Below are positions 19,301 to 26,880 of a stretch of DNA of 64,000 nucleotides, one piece after another; the first letter of the stretch is position 1, and each line of letters begins with the position of its first letter. The notes under the pieces are model-generated. The model worked only from the letters and a program-made list of their open reading frames with translations. It was not told where the DNA came from and made no database searches. Source of the stretch: Ornithinibacillus scapharcae TW25 (GTDB taxonomy: Bacteria > Bacillota > Bacilli > Bacillales > Amphibacillaceae). The position numbers and the translations under genes are program-made. The DNA lies in NCBI RefSeq assembly GCF_000190475.1, contig NZ_AEWH01000052.1, forward strand, positions 62,001 to 126,000, given 5' to 3'.

Positions 19301-19491
19301 CCCTTTTCTAAATCTTTCATATTAATTTCAACAAAGTAATCTTCTGAACCTTGAACGGTTGCAGTCCACACATTGTAGTTTATGTCATATCCTAAATCTT
19401 TCACTTGCCCACGGTTATAATATTCCAAACCACGTTTATAAATTAAGGATGGGAAGAGCCTTTGGATATTTATATCACTTAATTTTTTCAA
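16321..19491 (-). CDS. SNF2-family helicase with N-terminal SWIM zinc finger
   Basis: 1056 residues from TTG 19491. A SWIM zinc finger CxCx(n)CxH (CDCPAFASYSSCKHIV, about 70-85) is followed by a long bacterial SNF2-associated region. The two RecA-like domains follow: motif I ADDMGLGKTLQSIAYL, motif II LDEAQFIKN, motif III LSGTPIEN, then RRLKKDVLKELPEK, motif V KAGGTGLNL and motif VI ATGRAHRFGQ. This is the architecture of bacterial SWI2/SNF2 proteins such as YwqA/HepA. They are DNA translocases, probably acting in transcription-complex remodelling or repair; the precise role here is unknown. Single gene, flanked by terminators. Confidence 0.93.
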   Translation of the reverse strand: MKKLSDINIQRLFPSLIYKRGLEYYNRGQVKDLGYDINYNVWTATVQGSEDYFVEINMKDLEKGSIDTYCDCPAFASYSSCKHIVATLIGIVNREKPDSKPVANYDYEMTSRFIRAVSNIGQPSDITDILPEKEQLHVEYIIKWSYDKNLLIELKAGTKRDYVVKDAHQFVKDVIEGNEHFFTKLFSYSPSQHYILPEDEEIIEILGTIQKNEKIYDGYHVYHYRGNVHEKRSIIIPPLVAENLIEKLILRDTSVEGNSKSYSNPVMEKGNLPFHFALNKNDRNDLLLTMHEVEDSVYFKNYEILFHNGIFYFPRKEQIPVLELVSQFGKLEKELPISKKQADAFLSEVLPSLKKVGEVEISEKVSSEIIQFPLRAKLYLEAKEDWITGRLEYHYGEHKINPFSGREEHDVIIIRDVDKEKQIMQLIEHANFHYNGRDLFIDADEDELYEFLYKVLPILDEYVELFLTSEVRSFIIENEPIPRTSVRMENSTNLLEIGFDMEGVDDTEVAKILDAVIEKKRYYRLQSGEMLSLEGDEFISIQNFFRDMDIRKSDVQDGKIQMPVYRGSQIDELIDTKKSYDPAFKELLHRLKEPEEQHFELPENLNATLRSYQMTGYQWFKSLSHYHLGGILADDMGLGKTLQSIAYLASELGVHPHLIVVPSSVVYNWKNELEKFTPFLKVAIMTGAPQERQERIATQKDANVWITSYATLRQDIELYRELSFQTLILDEAQFIKNYATKTSRAIREIRASRRFALSGTPIENSIDELWAIFQVVLPGLMPNQKTFKQMSYEKIASITKPFILRRLKKDVLKELPEKIESVSVAELTNHQKELYIGYLRQLQQEAAQSIKESGFQQNRMKILAGLTRLRQICCHPSLFIENYEGKSGKLDLLMETIENAMVNGKRMLIFSQFTSMHELIIGKLAEAGIDYFYLSGQTPSSERVEMSERFNNGEKSVFLISLKAGGTGLNLTGADTVILYDLWWNPAVEDQATGRAHRFGQKNVVQVIRLITEGTIEEKIFELQQKKRELIDKVIQPGETMLSSLSEEDVRELLSI

Positions 19492-19602
19492 ATCCTATTA
19501 ACCTACCTTTAACAAAACACTTTTTCTTTATTGTATAAGAGATTCACTTAATTTTAAACCTTCGTGTCTACTAGGATTGGAAAATAATTGCTAGAATATA
19601 CC

Positions 19603-19638
19603 TATTAAAAAAGAAGCAATCTAAATCGATTGCTTCTT
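19603..19638 (-). terminator. Terminator of the MFS gene
   Basis: An 11-bp perfect stem (19611-19621 with 19628-19638) overlaps the gene end, and the minus-strand T run is the complement of 19605-19612. Confidence 0.85.
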
Positions 19639-20838
19639 TTAGCTTACAGCCGCCATCTTCTTTGCTCTAATGACTAAAAAGACGTAAATAATCATCGAAA
19701 CCAAAATAGATGCAGCACCAACAGCATAAATCGTTCCATAATTAAATAGAAATGCAATTTGACCAAATAGTAGTGCACCGATACCAATACCTAAATCAAA
19801 AAAGGAAAAGAAGGTTGCGTTTGCCATTCCCTTTCGATTGGCAGCAGCACTTTCAACCGCCCATGCTTGTAATGCCGGCTGAACACTACCAAACCCAAAT
19901 CCATACAAGCCTGCCGCAACTAGTAATATGGATGTACTAGGTAACCAAGCTAATAGAATCATCGCGATAAGGATCATAACGGTTCCTGGTAAAAATACAA
20001 ATAAGTGCCCTTTTTTATCATAAATTTTCCCTGCAAACGTTCTAGAGATAAATAGAAATGCCGCATAAATTAGAAAATAGGCTTCTATCCCCTCTACTCC
20101 ACGTTCTATGGCATGTAATGGTAAAAATGTTGCAATACCTCCAAACGTAAAGGTAATAAACAATAATAGAATAGACGGTGGGATAGCTGTTTTTTCAAAA
20201 ATATCAAATCTAGGTGCCACTACTTTTTCTGTTGTCTGTTCCACCTTTTTATACCGAACCTTAGAAGAAAGAAGGAAAGCGACAAATCCAAGCGCTGCAC
20301 AAATCAAAAATAAAGTAGTAAAGGAAATTTTCCCAACTAAAGCTAAACCTAGCCCTGGTCCAAATGCAAGTGCGATATTACCTGATAGTCCAAAGTAACC
20401 TAAGCCTTCCCCGCGACGATTGGCTGGAATGATATCTGTTGCAATGGTTCCAGTAGCTGTTGTTGATAGCCCCCAACCTACACCTTGGACAACCCTCATA
20501 ATTAAAAGAAAAGCGATGCTTGCAGCAAAAGCAAAAGAACCAATTGAAACAACAAATATACCTAATCCGACCATATACACGAACTGTCTACCTCTAGTTT
20601 CCAGTGCATGGCCAGCATATGGCCTAAAGATTAGAGCGGAAAAAGTAAATATCCCCACAATAACTCCGATTAATTGATCACTTCCCCCTAACTCCTTTAC
20701 AAATAGCGGAAGTGTAGGTAGAGTCATTTGAAATCCAAAAAATATAAAAAAATTAGCCAGACATATTAAAATAAAGTCTCGCGTCCAAATTTTTTCTTGT
20801 GTTTCTTCATAATGTTTTACTTCAGCATGTGCGCCCAT
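19639..20838 (-). CDS. MFS transporter
   Basis: 399 residues from the ATG at 20836-20838 (MGAHAEVKHYEETQE), with AAGGGG 8 bases upstream. I rejected the longer start at 20871 because it has no ribosome site. Twelve helices with an RPYAGHALETRGRQ motif-A variant in loop 2-3 and an SRTFAGKIYDKKG counterpart in loop 8-9. It belongs to the drug-resistance-like MFS branch common in Bacillus (YwoG/YfkF type). Substrate not predictable. Single gene, terminated downstream and divergent from nothing; the toxin transcript converges from its 5' side. Confidence 0.85.
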   Translation of the reverse strand: MGAHAEVKHYEETQEKIWTRDFILICLANFFIFFGFQMTLPTLPLFVKELGGSDQLIGVIVGIFTFSALIFRPYAGHALETRGRQFVYMVGLGIFVVSIGSFAFAASIAFLLIMRVVQGVGWGLSTTATGTIATDIIPANRRGEGLGYFGLSGNIALAFGPGLGLALVGKISFTTLFLICAALGFVAFLLSSKVRYKKVEQTTEKVVAPRFDIFEKTAIPPSILLLFITFTFGGIATFLPLHAIERGVEGIEAYFLIYAAFLFISRTFAGKIYDKKGHLFVFLPGTVMILIAMILLAWLPSTSILLVAAGLYGFGFGSVQPALQAWAVESAAANRKGMANATFFSFFDLGIGIGALLFGQIAFLFNYGTIYAVGAASILVSMIIYVFLVIRAKKMAAVS

Positions 20839-20943
20839 TGTAGTTCCCCTTTCTTTCGATACTCGAAACATATTATACAGGAGTCCCCAACGAATTGGAA
20901 TGGGGTATAGGGATTAATTTCCATGAAGTTTGTCCTATAACCC

Positions 20944-21090
20944 TTTAAACAGGGATGACTTATGGTATACTGTAAAGAGAAAAAAGAGCCCAGCTGCAAC
21001 TGGACTCTTGATAAGCGGTTCCCTCTTGGGTTCTGCATTCAACGAATCAAATGGACCCTCCTTTTAGGTTGGGTCTATTTAATTTTTATT
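20944..21090 (+). ncRNA. Predicted antisense antitoxin RNA of a type I toxin-antitoxin pair
   Basis: On the plus strand an extended -10 TGGTATACT (TATACT at 20966-20971) with a -35-like TTTAAA (20944-20949, 16-bp spacer) would start an RNA near 20978. It would end at a hairpin GACCC...GGGTC (21054-21058 with 21071-21075) followed by a T-rich tract (21076-21090). The RNA would be complementary to the last codons and whole 3' UTR of the toxin mRNA, the arrangement of txpA/RatA and related Bacillus pairs. This is an inference from promoter, terminator and position; the RNA itself is unproven. Confidence 0.55.
20979..21007 (-). terminator. Terminator of the toxin mRNA
   Basis: In the minus-strand RNA an 8-bp stem (21000-21007 with 20986-20993, one G-U) is followed by six U (complement of 20980-20985). 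It lies about 75-100 bases past the toxin stop. Confidence 0.75.
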
Positions 21091-21180
21091 AATCATTGAG
21101 ATGACTAGCGCAAGTAGCGATAACAGTAACGTACCAAAATTCCCAAGCACCATCATGACTTCGTAAATCCTCAGTGGCAT
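21079..21180 (-). CDS. Small holin-like type I toxin (Hol_Tox family)
   Basis: 33 codons beginning MPLRIYEVMMVLGNFGTLLL and ending SLLALVISMINKN. It is a single hydrophobic helix preceded by the short (R/T)-x-YE start and closed by a charged Lys/Asn tail, the layout of the Hol_Tox/TxpA-type toxins that usually read M-x-x-YE-x-LM-x-x-FGTLxxxLLALVI. GGGGGTGAT precedes it but is too close to ATG 21180. Family alignment would put the start at CTG 21174, so the real start is open. Such peptides depolarise the cell's own membrane. The gene has an extended -10 promoter, a LexA-like operator, its own terminator and a convergent antisense RNA. Confidence 0.75.
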   Translation of the reverse strand: MPLRIYEVMMVLGNFGTLLLSLLALVISMINKN

Positions 21181-21234
21181 CACCCCCAACTTATTTTTTC
21201 ACTACCACCCATCGGGAACTTTATCTTGTCCTTG

Positions 21235-21243
21235 ATTATAGCA
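21235..21243 (-). promoter_or_regulatory. Extended -10 promoter of the toxin
   Basis: On the minus strand the sequence reads TGCTATAAT, an extended -10 with a perfect TATAAT. No good -35 is present at 17 bases, where the LexA-like palindrome lies. Expected start near 21228, about 45 bases before the coding region. Confidence 0.7.
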
Positions 21244-21249
21244 TAGTCT

Positions 21250-21285
21250 AACCAAAAACACGAACGTACATTCGTGTTTTTGGTT
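21250..21285. promoter_or_regulatory. LexA (SOS) box inside a 15-bp perfect inverted repeat
   Basis: CGAACGTACATTCG (21261-21274) matches the Bacillus LexA/DinR consensus CGAACRNRYGTTYG at 13 of 14 positions. The box is embedded in a longer dyad with perfect 15-base arms (21250-21264 and 21271-21285) and a 6-base centre. It covers the -35 region of the toxin promoter, the right place for repression. Confidence 0.7.
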
Positions 21286-21380
21286 ATTTCCCTTTGGTTG
21301 ACATAATCTTTAGCTAGGATTGGGGAAACTTTAGCGAAATTCTTCAAACTATAGCTATTCATCCTTCAAACCATTTCAAA

Positions 21381-21414
21381 CAAAAAATCTCCCGAGTATA
21401 AAACTCGGGAGATT
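21381..21414 (-). terminator. Terminator of the gntP gene
   Basis: A 12-bp perfect stem (21386-21397 with 21403-21414) with a 5-base loop, followed on the minus strand by a T run (complement of 21382-21387). Confidence 0.9.
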
Positions 21415-21417
21415 CAT

Positions 21418-22818
21418 TTAAAACATTCCGATTACAAAGTCTGCAAGAACTAACATTACAAGAGAAACTGCCCATGCAATTGTTGTTGGTACAGACCATA
21501 CTAATATCTGTTCTTTTACATTCTTAATTCCAAGCATTCTATTTACTACCCAGAACAAGCTGTCATTGAAGTAAGAGAATATCATTGCTCCTAATGCAGC
21601 AGCTTGTGCAGCTAGTACTAGGTTTACATCTAATGTTGCAATAATTGGCGCCGAGATAGATGCAGCTGTGATCATGGCAACTGTTCCACTTCCTTGTACA
21701 AGTCGAACTAGTGTCGCAATCAAGAACGGTACTAGTATAGCCGGGATTGACCATGTTGCTATTTGCTCAGCGATAAAATCACCTGTACCACTTACTCGAA
21801 GTACGTTTCCTAATGCTCCACCGGCACCTGTAACTAATAGGATTATTCCTGCAGTTTGAATGCCCTCTTCCATACGATCTAGCGCTTCAGATTGGCGTAA
21901 GTGATTTGCCAATGTGTAAATAGCTACGATTAATCCTATTGAAACTGAAATAATCGGATTACCGAAGAATGTGATATAGGATAAAACTGTCTCATTTATT
22001 GATATTACACCTGAACTATCCAATGCACCTAAAGTTGTATTTAAGAAAATTAGTAGTATTGGAATGATGATTGGTAAAATTGACTTCGCAAATGAAGGTA
22101 AGTTCTTCTCTCTCTCATCTACTGCATCTAAGAATTCTTTATAAACTTGCGCTTCATCTAGACGAACAAATCCGTCGCCATTCTCTTCTGGAACTTGGTT
22201 AATCTTCTTCCCGATCCATTTTGCATACAATACTCCTACAATGATGATTGGAATAGAGAATATTAATCCCGCAATCACCATAAGACCGACATCTGCGCCA
22301 AAGATTCCCGCTACTCCAAGTGGTCCTGGAGTTGGTGGTACTGCATGGTGTGTGGCAGCTAAACCAACAGCTAACGCAACACCCAATCCAACAACAGATT
22401 TTCCAGTTTTTCTTGATAGCGCTTTAACTAATGGTTGTAAGATAACAAAAGCAGAGTCTACGAATATTGGAATCGCTACAATATAACCTGCTACTGCCAT
22501 TGCCCATTCTTCTTTTTTCTTTCCTAATTTTTTCACTAGTGTATAGGCGAGTTTTTCGGCAGCACCTGATACTTCCAGTATACGCCCCATCATAACGCCT
22601 AATCCTATGATGATACCTATTGATCCTAAAGTACTTCCAAATCCGCCAGTAATGGCACCAACAACATCTGTTGGATTCATTCCCCCGACGATACCTGTAA
22701 TAGATGCCGCTATTAGTAGAGCAACAAATGCATGGATCTTTGTTTTTAATACGAAGAATATTAATAGTGCAATACCTAAGACTAACCCGATAATCATTTG
22801 TGTTCCTGATGCTTCCAT
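21418..22818 (-). CDS. GntP family permease (predicted D-threonate/aldonate importer)
   Basis: 466 residues from the ATG at 22816-22818 (MEASGTQMIIG), with AAGGGGGAG 6-7 bases upstream; the longer frame from 22851 runs through a cre site. Twelve to fourteen helices with GntP blocks GFGSTLGSIGIIIGLGVMMG, the AVPPTPGPLGVAGIFGAD loop, and GSGTVAMITAASI. GntP proteins are proton symporters for gluconate and related sugar acids. Next to a DUF1537 kinase and PdxA2, the likely substrate is D-threonate (inferred). Separated from pdxA by a hairpin and a cre site, so it may be expressed at its own level. Confidence 0.9.
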   Translation of the reverse strand: MEASGTQMIIGLVLGIALLIFFVLKTKIHAFVALLIAASITGIVGGMNPTDVVGAITGGFGSTLGSIGIIIGLGVMMGRILEVSGAAEKLAYTLVKKLGKKKEEWAMAVAGYIVAIPIFVDSAFVILQPLVKALSRKTGKSVVGLGVALAVGLAATHHAVPPTPGPLGVAGIFGADVGLMVIAGLIFSIPIIIVGVLYAKWIGKKINQVPEENGDGFVRLDEAQVYKEFLDAVDEREKNLPSFAKSILPIIIPILLIFLNTTLGALDSSGVISINETVLSYITFFGNPIISVSIGLIVAIYTLANHLRQSEALDRMEEGIQTAGIILLVTGAGGALGNVLRVSGTGDFIAEQIATWSIPAILVPFLIATLVRLVQGSGTVAMITAASISAPIIATLDVNLVLAAQAAALGAMIFSYFNDSLFWVVNRMLGIKNVKEQILVWSVPTTIAWAVSLVMLVLADFVIGMF

Positions 22819-22836
22819 GTTTTCTCCCCCTTTAAA

Positions 22837-22850
22837 TGTAAACACTTTCA
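22837..22850. promoter_or_regulatory. cre site (CcpA) upstream of gntP
   Basis: TGTAAACACTTTCA matches the cre consensus TGWAANCGNTNWCA at 13 of 14 positions. It lies 19 bases before the gntP start, inside the operon, where bound CcpA would block or repress transcription. Confidence 0.65.
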
Positions 22851-22864
22851 TTAAATCTATTTAT

Positions 22865-22892
22865 TAACTGGGAATGACTACATTCCCAGTTA
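22865..22892 (-). terminator. Intra-operon hairpin between pdxA and gntP
   Basis: A 12-bp perfect stem (22865-22876 with 22881-22892) with a 4-base loop directly follows the pdxA stop. No clear T run, so partial termination or an mRNA-processing signal is more likely than full termination. Confidence 0.55.
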
Positions 22893-22911
22893 GAAAATCG
22901 TTCAGTACACT

Positions 22912-23928
22912 TTACTCCATTGTTTCTGAAGTAAATCTTGGTGCATACTGTGCCGCAAGCTTAATGCACTCTTCCATACTTATACTAGCCGCAATATTCT
23001 TACCGGCAATATCAAAAGCAGTACCGTGGTCAACAGATGTTCTTAAGAACGGAAGTCCATTTGTAATCGAAATCGTTCTATGGAAGTCTGTCATTTTCGC
23101 TGCAATATGACCTTGATCATGATATAGCGATAGCACGGCATCAAATTTCCCATTTAATGCGTGGTAGAAGACAGAGTCAGCCGGCACTGGTCCTACAGCA
23201 TCAATTCCATCTTGAATCGCAGCTTCGATACCTGGACGAATTTCCTCCACTTCTTCCATTCCAAATAATCCACCCTCACCACTATGCGGGTTTAAACCTG
23301 CAACTGCGATTTTACGGTTTTCCAAGCCTAGTCTCTGCATTGCTTTATCAACACGGTTTAAATAATCACGCACACGTTCTTTCGTCATTTCCGCAATTGC
23401 ATCCTTTAAGGATAAATGGCGTGTTAAGAAGAAGATGCGCATGTTACGTACTTCAAACATCGTTAATGGATCTTTCGTATTCGTTAGTGATTCGAGCATC
23501 TCAGTATGTCCGATATACGGAACCCCTGCTGCCTTTAGTGATTCTTTATTAATTGGTGTGGTAGCTAATGCCTTTACTTTACCTTCTTTCGCAAGGTTTA
23601 CAGATGTTTCAATATATTCAAATGCAGCTTTACCACATTGAGCCTGTACGACACCGTACTCCAATTTATCCATATCAATGTTGCCTAGATCGATTAAGTC
23701 AACCGTACCAAACTCATATTTACCTTCTTCTGGTGTTGCGATTACGTTAACTTTTAAATCCTTCTCCACAATCTCAATTGCTTTTGTGAATACATTGGCA
23801 TCGCCTACTACAACAGGCTTACACATAGCATAAATTTCCTTATTAGCTAATGCCTTTGCTGTAATCTCTGGACCTATTCCTGCTGGATCTCCCATTGGAA
23901 TTGCAATAATTTCTCTTACTTGTGTCAT
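22912..23928 (-). CDS. pdxA2: PdxA2-type 4-phospho-D-threonate 3-dehydrogenase
   Basis: 338 residues of the PdxA family: [13 protein letters not shown] at the N-terminus, VVGDANVF, the HTEMLESLT substrate segment, [16 protein letters not shown] with a metal-binding His, and [17 protein letters not shown] with the second metal site. Members encoded next to DUF1537 kinases oxidise 4-phospho-D-threonate (or erythronate) and release CO2 to give dihydroxyacetone phosphate, rather than serving vitamin B6 synthesis. Its start overlaps the kinase stop by 4 bases, so translation is coupled. The assignment rests on context; a pyridoxine role is the alternative. Confidence 0.85.
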   Translation of the reverse strand: MTQVREIIAIPMGDPAGIGPEITAKALANKEIYAMCKPVVVGDANVFTKAIEIVEKDLKVNVIATPEEGKYEFGTVDLIDLGNIDMDKLEYGVVQAQCGKAAFEYIETSVNLAKEGKVKALATTPINKESLKAAGVPYIGHTEMLESLTNTKDPLTMFEVRNMRIFFLTRHLSLKDAIAEMTKERVRDYLNRVDKAMQRLGLENRKIAVAGLNPHSGEGGLFGMEEVEEIRPGIEAAIQDGIDAVGPVPADSVFYHALNGKFDAVLSLYHDQGHIAAKMTDFHRTISITNGLPFLRTSVDHGTAFDIAGKNIAASISMEECIKLAAQYAPRFTSETME

Positions 23929-25223
23929 CGTGCTGCACTCCTTTTTGTTTTTAGATATTTTACACTTGCATATATCGACTTTTTATCCCCTACCATACCG
24001 CCTTTTGTTACAATCGGTAAACCTGGGAAATAGCCACCTATTAACGTTCCATATGCCGCTAGTGGCAACACTTCATCTTCTAATTTGATACCAGAAGCCA
24101 TACTTAGTGCACAAAGGGATGCCGTCACATCACCACCACTTGTAAAACAGCCTTGAATCTTATAGTCAGTCTGTTCCATTACTAGTCTAGTAATCTTCGC
24201 TAATCCATCCGTGATTCGCTTAGCTAAAGCATCTTGTGTAGTTTTTTCTTCCTCTGCTTTATTCTTCAAGTCGACCCGTTCATTACTATCCTTATGTGTA
24301 GTAATGATAAGAACGTCGTCTTTTTGAATACGCTCTAAAGCCACTCTTACTGCTCGTTCAACTTCTTCCTCCCAGCTATCCTCCATGGTTGCTAATTTCT
24401 CTGCAGAAACATAAACTGGTGTGGAATTTGTTTTATCTCGCAAATATCTAAGCTGATGCCCTGAAAGATTTGTCACACTTCCAACGGTTACGATGACTTT
24501 ACTTTGTTCCTTTAGCTGATGTGAATAGGCTCTCGAGTAAGCAGCTGTTAATGGACCTGGGTCAGTAGGTATCAAGCGGGTGCCTTGAATTAATGCCATT
24601 GCAGCTGCAATTTCTTCAATATCTTCATCTGTTACTGCATCTACAACAATTACTCTTTTCCCTCCGTTGATATGCTCTTCAAATGTAGTTTTAAGCTTAT
24701 TAACACCAGTCAGTACCACATCTAGCCCAACATGTACAACATCATACTTGCTCTGTTCAGCAATTATTGCAGGCACGTAGGATTGCGTGATCGGCATAAC
24801 TGGATCCTGTGCTACATCTGTTTCTTGTACAGGGACTCCTTCGACTAGCAAGTACCCTCCAGAGCATACTCTTCCGGAATCAGGAAATGAAGCTACCACA
24901 ACCGCTACGCTTCCCTCTCCGAATTCATCCAATACCGTGTCAATTTCCAGACCAATCTTACCTCGAACTGTGCTATCTATTCGTTTGCAAATTATTTCAG
25001 CTCCCCAATTTCGGAACTTTTCAGATGCACTTTTAAGCCTATTGACTACGACGGAATCTGATGCATATCTGGAGTCCGTATCGATACAAATAGCACTCAA
25101 TTCCTTCATATCGGGAATATTGTCGTTAAACACAACAGTAGCTGATGTAAAACCTTGCTTGCTTAAACGGACTCCCGTAGCATTAGCACCTGTTAAATCA
25201 TCTGCAAATACCCCAACTTTCAT
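23925..25223 (-). CDS. dtnK: DUF1537 four-carbon acid sugar kinase (DtnK-like)
   Basis: 432 residues. It starts [23 protein letters not shown], the substrate-binding DDLTGA motif of four-carbon acid sugar kinases, and continues with [34 protein letters not shown], a [14 protein letters not shown] nucleotide segment and the C-terminal [11 protein letters not shown] / GTLIGG blocks. DUF1537 proteins phosphorylate D-threonate, L-threonate or D-erythronate. Paired only with PdxA2 and GntP, with no separate dehydrogenase or aldolase, the D-threonate kinase (DtnK) assignment fits best. Start 25223 lies 18 bases after the DeoR gene. Confidence 0.88.
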   Translation of the reverse strand: MKVGVFADDLTGANATGVRLSKQGFTSATVVFNDNIPDMKELSAICIDTDSRYASDSVVVNRLKSASEKFRNWGAEIICKRIDSTVRGKIGLEIDTVLDEFGEGSVAVVVASFPDSGRVCSGGYLLVEGVPVQETDVAQDPVMPITQSYVPAIIAEQSKYDVVHVGLDVVLTGVNKLKTTFEEHINGGKRVIVVDAVTDEDIEEIAAAMALIQGTRLIPTDPGPLTAAYSRAYSHQLKEQSKVIVTVGSVTNLSGHQLRYLRDKTNSTPVYVSAEKLATMEDSWEEEVERAVRVALERIQKDDVLIITTHKDSNERVDLKNKAEEEKTTQDALAKRITDGLAKITRLVMEQTDYKIQGCFTSGGDVTASLCALSMASGIKLEDEVLPLAAYGTLIGGYFPGLPIVTKGGMVGDKKSIYASVKYLKTKRSAAR

Positions 25224-25241
25224 GATGTTTCACCTCAGTAG

Positions 25242-25991
25242 TTATAGTATTTCAATACTCTCTGCTAGCTTCATTCTGTCTTCTGCAGGAATATCTTCAT
25301 CTGTTATAAAACCAGAAAGATCACTTAGATCACATACCTTGGAAAAAGCGCGTTCACCTATTTTACTCGAATCAGCAAGTAACAGTGTTCTTTCTGCAGC
25401 ATCCATCATAAGTTGTTTAACTAAAGACTTCTCAAAGGTTGGTGACGTTATACCTGTTTCATGATGGATTGCATGTGCACCTAAGAAAAAGATGTCCACA
25501 TGGATATTTTTTAGGAAGTGATGGGTTTGCGGACCAAAAAGAGCACCAACATCATTTTGTAATTCTCCACCCGTAATGATCACCTTTAACTTACTATCCA
25601 CTAATTCGGCAGCAATTTTAATGTCATTCGTAATAATAGTTAGGTTACTATGAGACTTTAGTAATCTGGCAAGCTCTAGAGTCGTTGTTCCAGAATCAAG
25701 CAGTATCGTCTGCCCATCTTTTACATAGGACAATGCCTTTTTGGCTATGAATCTTTTCTGATCGGTATTGCGACTTTCCTTCGCAAAGAAAGGAGTTTCC
25801 GTTATGAGCGGTTTTGTTCCTACTGCCCCACCATGTACTCGTATAACCTTTCCTTCTTCTTCTAAAAGATCCAAGTCTCGTCTAATCGTCATAGGAGAGA
25901 CATCCAATTCAGCTGATAACTGATCAATCTCCACCTTTCCCTCAACCTGTATCTTCTGTAATACCCAACTTCTTCTTTCTGACGGTTGCAT
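25242..25991 (-). CDS. DeoR family transcriptional regulator of the threonate operon
   Basis: 249 residues. An N-terminal winged helix (KVEIDQLSAELDVSPMTIRRDLDLLEEEGKVIRVHGGAV, about 16-54) carries the standard DeoR recognition signature. It is followed by the sugar-phosphate isomerase-like sensor domain with ILLDSGTTTLELARLL, TNDIKIAAEL, ITGG and LLADSSKIGERAF. DeoR proteins usually repress catabolic operons and are released by a phosphorylated intermediate, here perhaps 4-phospho-threonate (inferred). First gene of the operon, so probably autoregulated. Confidence 0.9.
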   Translation of the reverse strand: MQPSERRSWVLQKIQVEGKVEIDQLSAELDVSPMTIRRDLDLLEEEGKVIRVHGGAVGTKPLITETPFFAKESRNTDQKRFIAKKALSYVKDGQTILLDSGTTTLELARLLKSHSNLTIITNDIKIAAELVDSKLKVIITGGELQNDVGALFGPQTHHFLKNIHVDIFFLGAHAIHHETGITSPTFEKSLVKQLMMDAAERTLLLADSSKIGERAFSKVCDLSDLSGFITDEDIPAEDRMKLAESIEIL

Positions 25992-26049
25992 ATTTAACAG
26001 TCCTTTATCTAAATGTTAACTTTGAACAGTTTGTGTTATTTATATTCTT

Positions 26050-26078
26050 ATTATGTTCATTTATAACAGAAATGTCAA
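26050..26078 (-). promoter_or_regulatory. Promoter of the deoR-dtnK-pdxA operon
   Basis: On the minus strand TTGACA (26073-26078) and CATAAT (26050-26055) are separated by 17 bases. An inverted pair TTTTGTTA...TAACAAAA just upstream (about 26083-26125) could be a regulator site. Confidence 0.6.
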
Positions 26079-26120
26079 CAGTATTTTGTTATTTTTTATC
26101 ATTTTATGTAATAAAGTAAC

Positions 26121-26159
26121 AAAAAATAAGACTCTCTGAGTTCTCTACCCAAAGAGTCT
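26121..26159 (-). terminator. Terminator of sodC
   Basis: A stem of about 13 bp with G-U pairs (26129-26141 with 26147-26159, AGAGA loop) is followed by a T-rich run (complement of 26121-26127) on the minus strand. Confidence 0.75.
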
Positions 26160-26172
26160 AGATTTTCAACTA

Positions 26173-26775
26173 TTATTCAGCAATAACTCCACAAGCAATT
26201 CGTTCACCTGCATTTCCTGCAGGCTGTGATTTATAATCATCAGCTTTTGAATGGATGATTAGTGCTGTCCCACCTTCTTTTAGTAAGGAATTATCCTTTC
26301 CTTTTTCCAATGTTACCATTTCAGCCAATACAGATGTTGACACATTCCCATACGCTTTCACTTGGATATTTGGTAAATCACCCGCATGCGGTCCACCCGG
26401 CACATCAAATCCATGTTTCGCATTTGTTGGATTAAAATGTCCACCAGCTGACTCGAAGGTCGGGATATCACATGAACCATTTTCATGGATATGGAAGCCG
26501 TGGATTCCTTGAGGTAGTTTTGATGCATCCAGATTAATTTCTACCCCATCAGGTTTTTGTTCTAATCTCGCCTCGCCTATGGTCTCCCCTTTGGTATTAA
26601 TCATTGTGACTAATAGTGATTTACCTCCTTCTTCCATTGATGCGTTTACCGGAACACTAGAATCCTCTTTCTCTACTGTACTTTCCTTTTTTGAATCTCC
26701 CCCAGGTAATCCAAATAAAGCAAGTAGTGCAATCGCAGAAATCGCAACCACTGCAGTTAGCCATTCTTTTTTCAT
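26173..26775 (-). CDS. sodC: Cu/Zn superoxide dismutase-like exported protein (SodC/YojM type)
   Basis: 200 residues from the second ATG (26775), which has AGGAGG 7 bases upstream; the first ATG is too close to it. An N-terminal membrane anchor (LTAVVAISAIALLALFGL) lacks a lipobox Cys. The Cu/Zn SOD domain shows GIHGFHIHENGSCDIPTFESAGGHFNP (Cu ligand His pair, conserved Cys), then KHGFDVPGGPHAGDLPNI with Zn ligands, and a C-terminal AGERIACGVI with the second disulfide Cys. It also shows LIIHSKADDY where the final Cu-ligand His is expected. Extracytoplasmic superoxide defence is likely. Bacillus YojM-type proteins can lack full metal binding, so activity should not be assumed. Confidence 0.87.
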   Translation of the reverse strand: MKKEWLTAVVAISAIALLALFGLPGGDSKKESTVEKEDSSVPVNASMEEGGKSLLVTMINTKGETIGEARLEQKPDGVEINLDASKLPQGIHGFHIHENGSCDIPTFESAGGHFNPTNAKHGFDVPGGPHAGDLPNIQVKAYGNVSTSVLAEMVTLEKGKDNSLLKEGGTALIIHSKADDYKSQPAGNAGERIACGVIAE

Positions 26776-26880
26776 GTTCATTCCTCCTGATGAATGTTAA
26801 TCATTTACATTCTTTACATGAACAGGTTGCCTTAAACATAGAATATAGGAAGAAAATCACCGCTTCAGGAGGGAATAATT

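Noticed and set aside
20817-21038. 73-codon minus-strand frame upstream of the MFS gene
   Set aside because: It covers the toxin terminator and antisense RNA promoter, has no ribosome site and overlaps the MFS start.
21180-21362. 60-codon minus-strand frame over the LexA dyad
   Set aside because: It spans the toxin promoter and the dyad, and its product has no family pattern.
23157-23552. 131-codon plus-strand frame within pdxA2
   Set aside because: Antisense to a well-conserved PdxA family gene; composition mirrors the opposite strand.
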